From: Sporosalibacterium faouarense
GTDB lineage: Bacteria; Bacillota; Clostridia; Tissierellales; VENL01
Assembly: GCF_016765695.1 (NCBI RefSeq)
Contig: NZ_JAETGO010000066.1
Span: 57,742 to 121,741, forward strand
DNA: 64,000 bases
Direction: 5' to 3'
Shown here: piece after piece, positions 56,328 to 64,000 of the stretch
How the letters are laid out: each line of letters starts with the position of its first letter
Numbering within the stretch: position 1 is the first letter of the stretch
Notes under the pieces: generated by a model
The model's input: only the letters and a program-made list of their open reading frames with translations
Database searches by the model: none
What the model was told of the DNA's origin: nothing
Made by a program: the position numbers and the translations under genes

Positions 56328-56726
56328 TTACCAAACGTAGCAAAGAACTTCTCCGCCGACTCCGTCTTTTCTAGCCACTTTATCAGTAATTATACCTTTT
56401 GATGTTGAAAGTACTGCAACACCAAGTCCACCAAGCACTCTTGGTATTTCATCTTTCTTAGCATAAACTCTTAGTCCTGGCTTAGATATTCTCTTAAGTC
56501 CTGTAATAACCTTTTCGTTATTATTACCATACTTAATTTGAACTCTAATAATGCCTTGTTTACCGTCATCTATTACATCATAGCCTTTAATAAAACCTTC
56601 TTGTAATAATATTTCAGCAAGAGCTTTTTTTACATTTGAAGCTGGGATATCCACAGTATCATGCTTCGCATTGTTACTGTTTCTTATTCTTGTTAGCATA
56701 TCTGCGATTGGGTCAGTCATAACCAT
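56328..56726 (-). CDS. rpsH: Ribosomal protein uS8
   Basis: 132 aa 16S-binding protein. [20 protein letters not shown] and [20 protein letters not shown] are typical. Start ATG after AAGGAGG. In many bacteria it regulates the spc operon. Confidence 0.98.
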   Translation of the reverse strand: MVMTDPIADMLTRIRNSNNAKHDTVDIPASNVKKALAEILLQEGFIKGYDVIDDGKQGIIRVQIKYGNNNEKVITGLKRISKPGLRVYAKKDEIPRVLGGLGVAVLSTSKGIITDKVARKDGVGGEVLCYVW

Positions 56727-56758
56727 AAGAGTCTGCCTCCTTTCATTTTGTAAACTCT

Positions 56759-56944
56759 CTACCAGCTTGCCTTTCTTACTCCAGGAATCTGTCCTTTGTA
56801 GGCAAGTTCTCTAAAACATATACGGCAAACGCCAAATTTTCTTAAATATCCATGTGGTCTTCCGCATATTCTGCATCTATTGTACTCTTGAGTACTAAAT
56901 TTCGCTTTTCTTTGTTGTTTTACCTTCATTGATTTTTTAGCCAC
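56759..56944 (-). CDS. rpsZ: Ribosomal protein uS14, zinc-binding type
   Basis: 61 aa short S14 with two CxxC pairs (CRICGRPHG and CRICFREL) that bind zinc, the form normal for Firmicutes under zinc-replete conditions. The C-terminus [11 protein letters not shown] is standard. Between rplE and rpsH. Confidence 0.98.
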   Translation of the reverse strand: MAKKSMKVKQQRKAKFSTQEYNRCRICGRPHGYLRKFGVCRICFRELAYKGQIPGVRKASW

Positions 56945-56964
56945 TACAATTTTCCCTCCTTCTT

Positions 56965-57507
56965 TTACTTTCTAAAGGGCATTCCCATTAGTGCTAAGAA
57001 TTCTTTCGCCTCTTCGTCAGTCTCAGCAGTTGTAACAACAATGATGTCTAAACCTCTCACTTTGTCAATTTTATCATATTCAATTTCAGGGAAAATTAAT
57101 TGCTCTTTTACTCCTAATGCATAATTTCCTCTTCCATCGAAAGACTTAGGAGAAATCCCTCTGAAGTCTCTAACCCTTGGTAAAGCAATATTCACTAATT
57201 TATCTAGGAAGTGGAACATTTTCTCTCCCCTTAATGTAACTTTGCATCCTACTGGCATACCTTCTCTTATTTTAAAGTTCGAAACCGATTTTTTAGCTTT
57301 AGTAACTATTGGCTTCTGACCAGTAACAATAGCTAATTCCTCTACTGCTGTTTCTAAAGTTTTTGGGTTATCTTTAGCCTCTCCAACACCCATGTTTATA
57401 ACTATTTTTTCAAGCTTAGGCACTTGCATAATATTATCATATTTGAATTTTTCCATTAATGCTGGAACAACTTCGTTTTTGTACTTTTCTGTTAAGCGTG
57501 AAGTCAT
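56965..57507 (-). CDS. rplE: Ribosomal protein uL5
   Basis: 180 aa 5S rRNA-binding protein. [38 protein letters not shown] and [20 protein letters not shown] are diagnostic. The ATG at 57507 follows AAGGAGGTACAACT; an upstream in-frame start at 57525 would overlap that site. Confidence 0.98.
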   Translation of the reverse strand: MTSRLTEKYKNEVVPALMEKFKYDNIMQVPKLEKIVINMGVGEAKDNPKTLETAVEELAIVTGQKPIVTKAKKSVSNFKIREGMPVGCKVTLRGEKMFHFLDKLVNIALPRVRDFRGISPKSFDGRGNYALGVKEQLIFPEIEYDKIDKVRGLDIIVVTTAETDEEAKEFLALMGMPFRK

Positions 57508-57535
57508 AGTTGTACCTCCTTTCACCAGTAAGTTT

Positions 57536-57847
57536 CTAGTCTAGAACCTCACCACATTTTTTACAAATTCTAACTTTTTCACCGTTTTCTAAGAATTTAT
57601 ATCCAATTCTAACAGCTGCTTTATCTTTATTACAATAAACCATTACGTTCGATGCATCAATTGGTCCCTCTTGGTGTATGATTCCACCTTGTTGTACCTT
57701 TTGACTTGGCTTCTGATGCTTAGTCAGCATATTAACGCCTTCAACGATAACTCTGCTAGACTTCGGTATAGCTGTTAAAACCTTACCTTTTTTTCCTTTA
57801 TCCTTACCAGCAATAACTAGTACTGTATCACCTTTCTTTACGTGCAT
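57536..57847 (-). CDS. rplX: Ribosomal protein uL24
   Basis: 103 aa assembly initiator. [20 protein letters not shown] contains the KOW motif. The C-terminal half holds CNKDKA and CKKCGEVLD, a cysteine set often seen in Gram-positive L24. Confidence 0.98.
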   Translation of the reverse strand: MHVKKGDTVLVIAGKDKGKKGKVLTAIPKSSRVIVEGVNMLTKHQKPSQKVQQGGIIHQEGPIDASNVMVYCNKDKAAVRIGYKFLENGEKVRICKKCGEVLD

Positions 57848-57861
57848 AGTTACACCTCCTT

Positions 57862-58230
57862 CTATAATACTTCAGGTGCTAATGAAACTATTTTCATGAA
57901 GTTTCCTGCTCTTAACTCTCTTGTTACAGGTCCGAAAATACGTGTTCCAACTGGTTGTTTATCATCATTTATAACTACAGCAGCATTTTCATCAAAGCTA
58001 ATGTAACTGCCATCATTTCTTCTAATTTCTTTGCTAGTTCTTACTACAACAGCCTTTACAACCTGACCTTTTTTTACAACACCACCAGGCGTTGCATTTT
58101 TAACAGAAGCTACTATTATATCACCAACGCTTGCATATCTTCTATTAGTTCCTCCAAGAACTTTGATACATAGTAATTCTTTTGCACCTGAGTTATCAGC
58201 AACCTTTAGTCTTGATTCAACTTGAATCAT
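57862..58230 (-). CDS. rplN: Ribosomal protein uL14
   Basis: 122 aa 50S interface protein. [20 protein letters not shown] at the start and [20 protein letters not shown] at the end are standard. The ATG at 58230 lies after AGGGAGGTTATATA; the upstream in-frame start at 58257 does not fit. Confidence 0.98.
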   Translation of the reverse strand: MIQVESRLKVADNSGAKELLCIKVLGGTNRRYASVGDIIVASVKNATPGGVVKKGQVVKAVVVRTSKEIRRNDGSYISFDENAAVVINDDKQPVGTRIFGPVTRELRAGNFMKIVSLAPEVL

Positions 58231-58260
58231 TATATAACCTCCCTTCACTAACCGCAAGGA

Positions 58261-58515
58261 TTATTTAGCTTTTTCTACTATATCAACAAGTCTCCATCTT
58301 TTATCTTTACTTAAAGGTCTAGTTTCCATTATCTTAACCTTATCTCCCACTCTACATTGATTCTCTTCGTCATGGGCTTTAAACTTAGTTGTTCTCTTCA
58401 TTGATTTACTATATAAAGGATGTGAAACGAAAGTTTCAACTGCAACCACGATAGTCTTATCCATCTTATCGCTTACAACCTTACCTGTTCTAACTTTTCT
58501 GTTGCCTCTTTCCAT
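58261..58515 (-). CDS. rpsQ: Ribosomal protein uS17
   Basis: 84 aa OB-fold protein. [20 protein letters not shown] and [20 protein letters not shown] are typical. AAGGAGG lies ahead of the ATG. Confidence 0.98.
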   Translation of the reverse strand: MERGNRKVRTGKVVSDKMDKTIVVAVETFVSHPLYSKSMKRTTKFKAHDEENQCRVGDKVKIMETRPLSKDKRWRLVDIVEKAK

Positions 58516-58542
58516 ATGGCTTAGTCCTCCTTTCTGGAACTA

Positions 58543-58746
58543 TTAAGCTTGCATTTCCTTTAATTCTCTTTCTCTCATAATAGTTTTAACCCTAGCAATG
58601 TCCTTTCTGACTGCTTTAATCCTCATAGGGTTATCTAATTGTCCGGTAGCTAATTGGAATCTTAAATTAAATAATTCTGATTTTAAGTCCATTAATTTTG
58701 TGTTTAATTCTTGACCTGTCATTTCTCGTAATTCATTAGCTTTCAT
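58543..58746 (-). CDS. rpmC: Ribosomal protein uL29
   Basis: 67 aa helical protein at the tunnel exit. [20 protein letters not shown] starts it. The ATG at 58746 gives the usual N-terminus and follows GGTGGTGAAGGTA; a GTG at 58758 is an alternative. Overlaps the end of rplP by 11 bases. Confidence 0.97.
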   Translation of the reverse strand: MKANELREMTGQELNTKLMDLKSELFNLRFQLATGQLDNPMRIKAVRKDIARVKTIMRERELKEMQA

Positions 58747-59179
58747 TACCTTCACCACCCTCTTCTATCGCGTCTTGGCGAGAGACGAATTTACATTTTA
58801 TTGGCAGTTTATGAGCAGCTAATCTCATAGCTTCTCTTGCAATGTCTTCTGGAATACCAGCCATTTCAAATAAAATTCTTCCTGGTTTAACTACTGCTAC
58901 CCAGTACTCAGGAGAACCCTTACCTTTACCCATACGAGTTTCAGCCGGTTGTCTAGTTACTGGCTTATCTGGGAATACTTTGATCCAGATTTTACCGCCT
59001 CTTTTTACGTGTCTTGTCATAGCCCTTCTAGCAGCCTCTATTTGATTGGATTTAATCCAAGCTGGCTCTAATGCTTGTAATCCGAATTCACCGTATGATA
59101 TCTTGTTTCCGCGATTGGCTTTACCTTTCATTCTTCCTCTTTGAACCTTACGATGTTTTACTCTTTTCGGCATTAACAT
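58736..59179 (-). CDS. rplP: Ribosomal protein uL16
   Basis: 147 aa protein of the A-site region. [40 protein letters not shown] and [20 protein letters not shown] are standard. Start ATG after AAGGAGG. Confidence 0.98.
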   Translation of the reverse strand: MLMPKRVKHRKVQRGRMKGKANRGNKISYGEFGLQALEPAWIKSNQIEAARRAMTRHVKRGGKIWIKVFPDKPVTRQPAETRMGKGKGSPEYWVAVVKPGRILFEMAGIPEDIAREAMRLAAHKLPIKCKFVSRQDAIEEGGEGNES

Positions 59180-59209
59180 TTCCTTGTCCTCCTTCCTACA
59201 CTACTCTTA

Positions 59210-59878
59210 CTATTTATCTTTTCTCTTATTATCTTGTTCAACCTTCTTAGTAGGAAGAACTTCTCCTTTATATATCCAAACCTTTACACCTAACTTACCG
59301 TATGTTGTGTTAGCTTCAGTAAATCCATAATCTATATCAGCTCTTAATGTGTGTAGAGGTATATTTCCTTCACTATATCCTTCAGTTCTAGCCATATCTG
59401 CTCCACCAAGTCTTCCTGCTACAGCAGTTTTAATACCTTTGGCACCTGATCTCATAGTTCTTTGGATTGCTTGCTTCATAGCTCTTCTAAAAGAAATTCT
59501 TCTTTCTAGGGAGTTTGCTATATTTTCTGCAACTAATTGAGCACTTAGTTCTGGAACCTTAACTTCTTCAACATTTACTATGATTTTCTTTCCAGTCATT
59601 TTTTCTAACTCTAATCTAAGTTGCTCAACACCAGATCCACCTTTACCGATAACCATACCTGGCTTAGCTGTATGAACGTTAAGCTTCACTCTATTTGCTG
59701 ATCTTTCAATTTCTATTCTATCTATACCAGCAGTATACATTTTTTCTTTTATATATTCACGAATCTTATTATCTTCAATTAGATAGTCTGCAAAATTCTT
59801 TTTATCCGCATACCATTTCGAATCCCAGTCCTTAATAACACCAACTCTTAGACCATGTGGGTTAACCTTTTGGCCCAT
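59210..59878 (-). CDS. rpsC: Ribosomal protein uS3
   Basis: 222 aa protein at the mRNA entry. [20 protein letters not shown], a KH domain with [20 protein letters not shown], and the C-terminal domain ([20 protein letters not shown]). Confidence 0.98.
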   Translation of the reverse strand: MGQKVNPHGLRVGVIKDWDSKWYADKKNFADYLIEDNKIREYIKEKMYTAGIDRIEIERSANRVKLNVHTAKPGMVIGKGGSGVEQLRLELEKMTGKKIIVNVEEVKVPELSAQLVAENIANSLERRISFRRAMKQAIQRTMRSGAKGIKTAVAGRLGGADMARTEGYSEGNIPLHTLRADIDYGFTEANTTYGKLGVKVWIYKGEVLPTKKVEQDNKRKDK

Positions 59879-59895
59879 TCATATCCCTCCTTTTC

Positions 59896-60231
59896 CTATT
59901 CTCTTTCTTTAACAACTACACCTATATGACTAGTTCTTTTTAGTATTGTAAACGCTCTTCCTTGTGCCCTAGGTCTAAATCTCTTTAATCTAGGACCTTC
60001 ATTAGCGTAAACTTGTGATATATATAGGCTTTCTCTATCTAAATCATGGTTGTTTTCTGCGTTAGCTACAGCTGACTTAACAACTTTTTCTAACTCTTTT
60101 GCACCTTTTTTAGGTGTATACTTTAGTAACGCTATAGCTTCATCAACATGCTTACCTCTAACCATGTCAGCTACTAATTTAACCTTTCTAGGCGCAATCC
60201 TAACATATTTTGCAATTGCTTTAGCTTCCAC
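59896..60231 (-). CDS. rplV: Ribosomal protein uL22
   Basis: 111 aa protein lining the exit tunnel. [20 protein letters not shown] and [20 protein letters not shown] are typical; the tunnel loop (site of macrolide-resistance changes) is of normal length. GTG start after GGAGGGAACTTGCG. Confidence 0.98.
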   Translation of the reverse strand: MEAKAIAKYVRIAPRKVKLVADMVRGKHVDEAIALLKYTPKKGAKELEKVVKSAVANAENNHDLDRESLYISQVYANEGPRLKRFRPRAQGRAFTILKRTSHIGVVVKERE

Positions 60232-60262
60232 CGCAAGTTCCCTCCTTCATAGCATATTAAAT

Positions 60263-60547
60263 CTATTTTAATGCAGTTGATCTTTCTGTATGATCACCGT
60301 GTCCTCTAAAAGTTCTAGTAGGAGCAAACTCACCTAACTTATGACCAACCATATCTTCAGTTACATAAACCGGTACATGCTTTCTCCCATCATAAACTGC
60401 TATTGTATGACCAATCATTTGAGGAAAAATAGTTGAACGACGTGACCATGTTTTAACAACTTTTTTCTCATTTTTTTCATTCATTTCCTCGATCTTTTTA
60501 AGCAAATGCTCATCACAAAAAGGTCCCTTTTTCAATGATCTGCCCAT
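60263..60547 (-). CDS. rpsS: Ribosomal protein uS19
   Basis: 94 aa 30S head protein. [20 protein letters not shown] and [20 protein letters not shown] are standard. Its gene is 64 bases after rplB. Confidence 0.98.
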   Translation of the reverse strand: MGRSLKKGPFCDEHLLKKIEEMNEKNEKKVVKTWSRRSTIFPQMIGHTIAVYDGRKHVPVYVTEDMVGHKLGEFAPTRTFRGHGDHTERSTALK

Positions 60548-60611
60548 TAGAATCCTCCTCTCAGTTCGAAGTTAAGAAATTCAGCAAGCCATAAATTTAA
60601 AAACTATGGCC

Positions 60612-61442
60612 TTACTTCTTTCTCTTCTTAACGATAAATCTATTAGACTTCTTATTTTTCTTTCTAGTTTTCTTACCAAGTGTTTTCTTACCCCATGGTG
60701 ACATAGGACTTGGTCTTCCGATAGGTGCTCTACCTTCACCACCACCGTGTGGATGGTCGTTAGGGTTCATAACACTACCTCTAACTGTAGGTCTAATACC
60801 CATATGTCTCTTCTTACCAGCTTTACCGACAGTTATATTCTCATGATCAAGATTTCCTACTTGACCTATAGTTGCTCTACATTCTATTGATATTAATCTT
60901 TCTTCACCTGAAGGAAGTCTAACTAATGCATACTTACCTTCCTTAGCTGTAAGCTGAGCAGAGTTTCCAGCTGATCTTACTAACTGTCCACCTTTACCAG
61001 GCTTTAGTTCGATATTATGAATCATTGTACCTACTGGTATATTCTTAAGTGGTAAAGCATTACCAATTTTTATATCCGCTTGTGGTCCTGATTCAATCAT
61101 ATCCCCTACCTTGATTTTATTAGGAGATAAAATATATCTTTTTTCTCCATCAACGTAATTTATTAGTGCTATATTTGCTGATCTATTTGGATCATACTCT
61201 ATAGCAGCAACCTTTCCAGGGATTCCATCTTTAGTTCTCTTAAAATCTATAATTCTATATTTTCTCTTAGTTCCTCCACCTCTATGGCGAACTGTTATCT
61301 TGCCATGGGCATTTCTTCCAGCTTTCTTATTAAGAGTTACTAAAAGTGATTTTTCCGGTTCTTTCTTAGTAATTTCCTCGAACGTAGATACAGTCATATG
61401 TCTACGAGCTGGTGAGGTTGGCTTAAAACTTTTAATACCCAT
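60612..61442 (-). CDS. rplB: Ribosomal protein uL2
   Basis: 276 aa protein close to the peptidyl-transferase centre. [40 protein letters not shown] and [20 protein letters not shown] (with the functional His) are all present. Confidence 0.99.
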   Translation of the reverse strand: MGIKSFKPTSPARRHMTVSTFEEITKKEPEKSLLVTLNKKAGRNAHGKITVRHRGGGTKRKYRIIDFKRTKDGIPGKVAAIEYDPNRSANIALINYVDGEKRYILSPNKIKVGDMIESGPQADIKIGNALPLKNIPVGTMIHNIELKPGKGGQLVRSAGNSAQLTAKEGKYALVRLPSGEERLISIECRATIGQVGNLDHENITVGKAGKKRHMGIRPTVRGSVMNPNDHPHGGGEGRAPIGRPSPMSPWGKKTLGKKTRKKNKKSNRFIVKKRKK

Positions 61443-61475
61443 TACAATTCCCTCCTTTTACCGCTTTTTTATTCT

Positions 61476-61769
61476 CTATTGCATACCTTCGAAGAATTCT
61501 ATACCTTTGCTATCTTCAGCTAATTTAACAATTGCTTTTTTCCAATCCGGTCTCTTTCCTAAATGAACACCCATTCTCTTCATTTTGCCTTTCATGTTCA
61601 TTGTATTAACTTTATCAACCTTAACACCAAAGATTTGCTCTAATGCATTTTTGATTTCAGTTTTATTTGACCTCTTGTCAACAACAAAGGTGTATTTACC
61701 TTCAGCCATATCATCCATACTTTGCTCAGTTATAATTGGTTTTATAATTATATCGTGTGGATTACGCAT
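61476..61769 (-). CDS. rplW: Ribosomal protein uL23
   Basis: 97 aa tunnel-exit protein, docking site for trigger factor and [23 protein letters not shown] and [20 protein letters not shown] are typical. Starts at the last base of the rplD stop (one-base overlap). Confidence 0.98.
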   Translation of the reverse strand: MRNPHDIIIKPIITEQSMDDMAEGKYTFVVDKRSNKTEIKNALEQIFGVKVDKVNTMNMKGKMKRMGVHLGKRPDWKKAIVKLAEDSKGIEFFEGMQ

Positions 61770-62392
61770 TATGCATACACCTCCTCCACTTTTTTAACAG
61801 CATCTTTAGTTATGATAAATGAATCATGATTTAATATGTCATATACATTTAACGTATTCACTAGTGTTGTTTGAACTCCAGGAATGTTATTTGCTGACTT
61901 CACTACATTCTCATCCTTTTCACTCATAACTATAAGAGCTTTTTTACCTGATTTGATATTTTTTAAGATATTTGCAATATCTTTTGTTTTTGGTTGTTCT
62001 AGCATTAACTCATCTAATACTATAACACTATTGTCTTTAACCTTAGCACTTAAAGCTGACTTCATTCCTAATCTTCTTACTTTCTTAGGAAGCTTGTAGC
62101 TATAATCTCTTGGCTTCGGTGCAAATGTAATTCCACCACCAGTCCAAATTGGAGACCTAATACTACCATGTCTCGCTCTACCAGTTCCTTTTTGTCTCCA
62201 AGGCTTTCTTCCGCCACCTCTTACTTCTGATCTGGTCTTTGCTGACTGAGTACCTTGTCTCTTGTTTGCAAGTTGATTCTTAACAACTTCATATAAAACG
62301 TGTTCATTAACTTCTATACCGAATATACTCTCTTTTAAATCCATATCACCAATTTGTTGGCCTGATACGTTATATAAAGCTACTTTTGGCAT
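61769..62392 (-). CDS. rplD: Ribosomal protein uL4
   Basis: 207 aa tunnel protein; in some bacteria it represses the S10 operon. [20 protein letters not shown] (the extended loop) and [19 protein letters not shown] are diagnostic. Confidence 0.98.
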   Translation of the reverse strand: MPKVALYNVSGQQIGDMDLKESIFGIEVNEHVLYEVVKNQLANKRQGTQSAKTRSEVRGGGRKPWRQKGTGRARHGSIRSPIWTGGGITFAPKPRDYSYKLPKKVRRLGMKSALSAKVKDNSVIVLDELMLEQPKTKDIANILKNIKSGKKALIVMSEKDENVVKSANNIPGVQTTLVNTLNVYDILNHDSFIITKDAVKKVEEVYA

Positions 62393-62421
62393 TTCATGTC
62401 CTCCTTTCTTCTAAGCTTGAG

Positions 62422-63048
62422 CTACGATCTTGTGCTCTGCTTAATAGTAAGTATTCCACCTTTAGGTCCTGGAACAGCACCTTTGATTAATAGTAAGTTT
62501 TTTTCTACATCTACCTTAACTACTTCTAGGTTCGCTACTGTTACTTTTTCATGTCCCATGTGACCAGGTAATTTTTTACCTTTAAATACTTTTGATGGGT
62601 CTGATGCAGCTCCCATTGAACCAGGTGATCTATGGTAATGTGAACCGTGAGCCATAGGTCCTCTACTTTGATTATGTCTCTTAATAGCACCTTGGAATCC
62701 TTTACCTTTTGAGGTACCTGTTACATCAACCTTGTCTCCAGCTTCAAAAACATCTGACTTTAATTCCTGTCCTACTTCATATTCTCCAGCATTTTCAACT
62801 CTAAATTCTTTTAAATACTTCTTATATGAAGCTCCAACTTTATCAAAGTGACCTTTTTTAGGCTTGTTTATTCTGTTTTCCTTAATGTCTTGGAATCCAA
62901 TTTGAATAGCGTCGTATCCATCATGTTCCTCAGTCTTTGTTTGCAAAACTGAAACCGGACCTGCTTCAACAACAGTTACTGGTATTACAGTTCCATCTTC
63001 AGTGAAGATCTGAGTCATTCCCATTTTCTTTCCTAATATAGCCTTCAT
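62422..63048 (-). CDS. rplC: Ribosomal protein uL3
   Basis: 208 aa. [20 protein letters not shown] starts it and [20 protein letters not shown] (with the loop reaching the peptidyl-transferase centre) lies near residue 135. Confidence 0.98.
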   Translation of the reverse strand: MKAILGKKMGMTQIFTEDGTVIPVTVVEAGPVSVLQTKTEEHDGYDAIQIGFQDIKENRINKPKKGHFDKVGASYKKYLKEFRVENAGEYEVGQELKSDVFEAGDKVDVTGTSKGKGFQGAIKRHNQSRGPMAHGSHYHRSPGSMGAASDPSKVFKGKKLPGHMGHEKVTVANLEVVKVDVEKNLLLIKGAVPGPKGGILTIKQSTRS

Positions 63049-63146
63049 GCTACTACACCTCCTATTATCTTACAGCGGATTACACTATTGTGCAATCATT
63101 CTAAGCAGAGTGTATTGTATATTTATATTCTCTACTTAATTCCTAA

Positions 63147-63458
63147 TTAAAGTTTGATTTCTATATCTACACCAGCAGGTAAGTTAAGTCTCATTAGAGA
63201 ATCTACTGTCTTAGGCGTAGGCTTTAGAATATCAATAAGTCTTTTGTGTGTTCTTTGTTCAAACTGCTCTCTTGAGTCTTTGTACTTATGAACTGCTCTT
63301 AGTATAGTTATGATTTGTTTTTCTGTTGGTAATGGAATCGGTCCTGACACTTCAGCTCCAGTCCTTTTAGCTGTTTCAACTATCTTTTGTGCAGAATTGT
63401 CTAAGATTTCATGATCATAAGCTTTAAGTCTAATTCTTATTTTTTCTTTGTTTGCCAT
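63147..63458 (-). CDS. rpsJ: Ribosomal protein uS10
   Basis: 103 aa 30S head protein, also NusE in transcription antitermination. [20 protein letters not shown] and [20 protein letters not shown] are standard. First gene of the S10 cluster; a long leader precedes it. ATG start after AAGGAGGGAAATGTA. Confidence 0.98.
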   Translation of the reverse strand: MANKEKIRIRLKAYDHEILDNSAQKIVETAKRTGAEVSGPIPLPTEKQIITILRAVHKYKDSREQFEQRTHKRLIDILKPTPKTVDSLMRLNLPAGVDIEIKL

Positions 63459-63664
63459 TACATTTCCCTCCTTTTATCGCATGTTTTACCTTACATACGA
63501 CATGGAACTGCCCATACACTCAACCGGGTGTTTTGTGTTTTTTAAAAAATCACACCCTAAATGTACACACAATACCAGCCGCCCGAATCTTATCGGACAT
63601 TCTCAGCAAAAATTCCCTTTCAAAGAAAGCAACCTTTTGCTTCATCGCATGTCTTTAACACACT
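63459..63664 (-). promoter_or_regulatory. Long 5' leader of the S10 operon
   Basis: About 205 untranslated bases between the promoter candidate and rpsJ. On the minus strand GTCCGA pairs with TTCGGGC around UAAGA, and GGGTGT pairs with ACACCC around an AT-rich loop (TTTTTTAAAAAA inside). The 8-mer ACATGCGA occurs at both ends of the leader. It could carry an autoregulatory (L4-type) site; no named family is recognised. Confidence 0.5.
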
Positions 63665-63669
63665 ATACT

Positions 63670-63698
63670 ATTCTATATTATAATCAAAAGAAACTCAA
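63670..63698 (-). promoter_or_regulatory. Promoter candidate of the S10 operon
   Basis: TTGAGT (63698-63693), 17-base spacer, TAGAAT (63675-63670). Confidence 0.55.
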
Positions 63699-63867
63699 GC
63701 CCTTTAGCCAACTTTTTTAAACTTTTTTTTTACTTTTTCTTAACTTTTTCAATTTCCTAGATAATATTATTATAATGTCATTATTCTAAAGAAATATGCT
63801 TGGTTTTTAACTTAAATCTTCTCTTAATTAACAGAATTATTAGTATGCTTTACTATAAGATTTTATA

Positions 63868-63904
63868 TCAATATAAAAGAAGGGGAACCCCCTTCTTTTA
63901 TATT
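63868..63904 (-). terminator. Terminator after tuf
   Basis: A perfect 17-bp inverted repeat CAATATAAAAGAAGGGG/CCCCTTCTTTTATATTG with loop of three bases. Its GC core GAAGGGG/CCCCTTC followed by TTTTAT acts on the minus strand, 38 bases after the tuf stop codon. Confidence 0.88.
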
Positions 63905-63941
63905 GTTTTTATTTATATCTTTAATTCCTAGGTATTACTAA

Positions 63942-64000
63942 TTACTCAACTATCTTAGTAACAACTCCAGCTCCTACTGTTCTTCCACCTTCACGAATAG
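63942..64000 (-). CDS. tuf: Elongation factor Tu, C-terminal end (partial)
   Basis: The last 18-19 codons before the right edge read AIREGGRTVGAGVVTKIVE and stop, the universally conserved C-terminus of EF-Tu domain 3. Its place before rpsJ is the usual Firmicutes order (fusA-tuf-rpsJ). Confidence 0.95.
   Translation of the reverse strand, partial: IREGGRTVGAGVVTKIVE

Overview
The window looks like a piece of chromosome from a low-GC, endospore-forming, anaerobic Gram-positive bacterium of the Clostridia, perhaps close to Tissierella or related groups (the rank below class is inference). The reasons are very AT-rich intergenic DNA, strong AGGAGG-type ribosome sites with frequent TTG and GTG starts, two alpha/beta small acid-soluble spore proteins, CwlD, a T-box leader on serS, and a Firmicutes-type S10-spc-alpha cluster followed by ECF transporter genes, truA, rplM and rpsI. 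Most genes lie on the minus strand. No transposase, phage gene, tRNA, rRNA or CRISPR array was seen.

Layout. 1-3.2 kb: a three-subunit molybdenum hydroxylase of the xanthine dehydrogenase family (large subunit cut by the window edge) and an NCS2 purine permease with a leader carrying an intrinsic terminator. 3.5-6.9 kb: a sensor kinase with an NMT1/THI5-like extracytoplasmic domain, translationally coupled to a response regulator with an MpsC/DUF2294 output domain. 7.3-11.4 kb: hotdog thioesterase, cupin, an orphan Na+-pump decarboxylase beta/gamma pair under a yybP-ykoY (Mn2+) riboswitch, a divergent MntP-like gene, a spore protein and ferritin. 11.7-24.1 kb: a small unrecognised protein, an SDR, a YitT protein, then a sensory block of two histidine kinases, two chemoreceptors and a TetR regulator. 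24.3-30.9 kb: PrcB-like lipoprotein, rubrerythrin-like protein, DNA polymerase IV, YkuK-like protein, serS with its T-box, a tiny membrane protein and a second spore protein.

31-43 kb: a Zn/Mn-type ABC permease/ATPase pair with a palindromic operator, TraX-like protein, an AI-2E family permease that seems to start at AUU, a CBS-GGDEF protein, a PRC-barrel protein, a MetH-type methyltransferase, an Asp/Glu racemase, BioY with a BirA operator, a dense DnaA-box cluster, CwlD and a lipoprotein metalloprotease. 43.5-64 kb: the translation cluster, rpsI-rplM, truA, ecfT-ecfA2-ecfA1, rplQ through rpsM, rpmJ, infA, a KOW protein, map, adk, secY, and rplO back to rpsJ, ending in the 3' end of tuf.

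The most interesting locus is 8.25-10.45 kb. A canonical Mn2+ aptamer with an overlapping terminator precedes OadB/OadG-like sodium-pump subunits that have no alpha subunit beside them, while the expected kind of target, an MntP-like exporter, lies divergently and lacks the aptamer. The DnaA-box cluster at 40.63-40.81 kb and the NMT1-kinase/MpsC-regulator pair come next.
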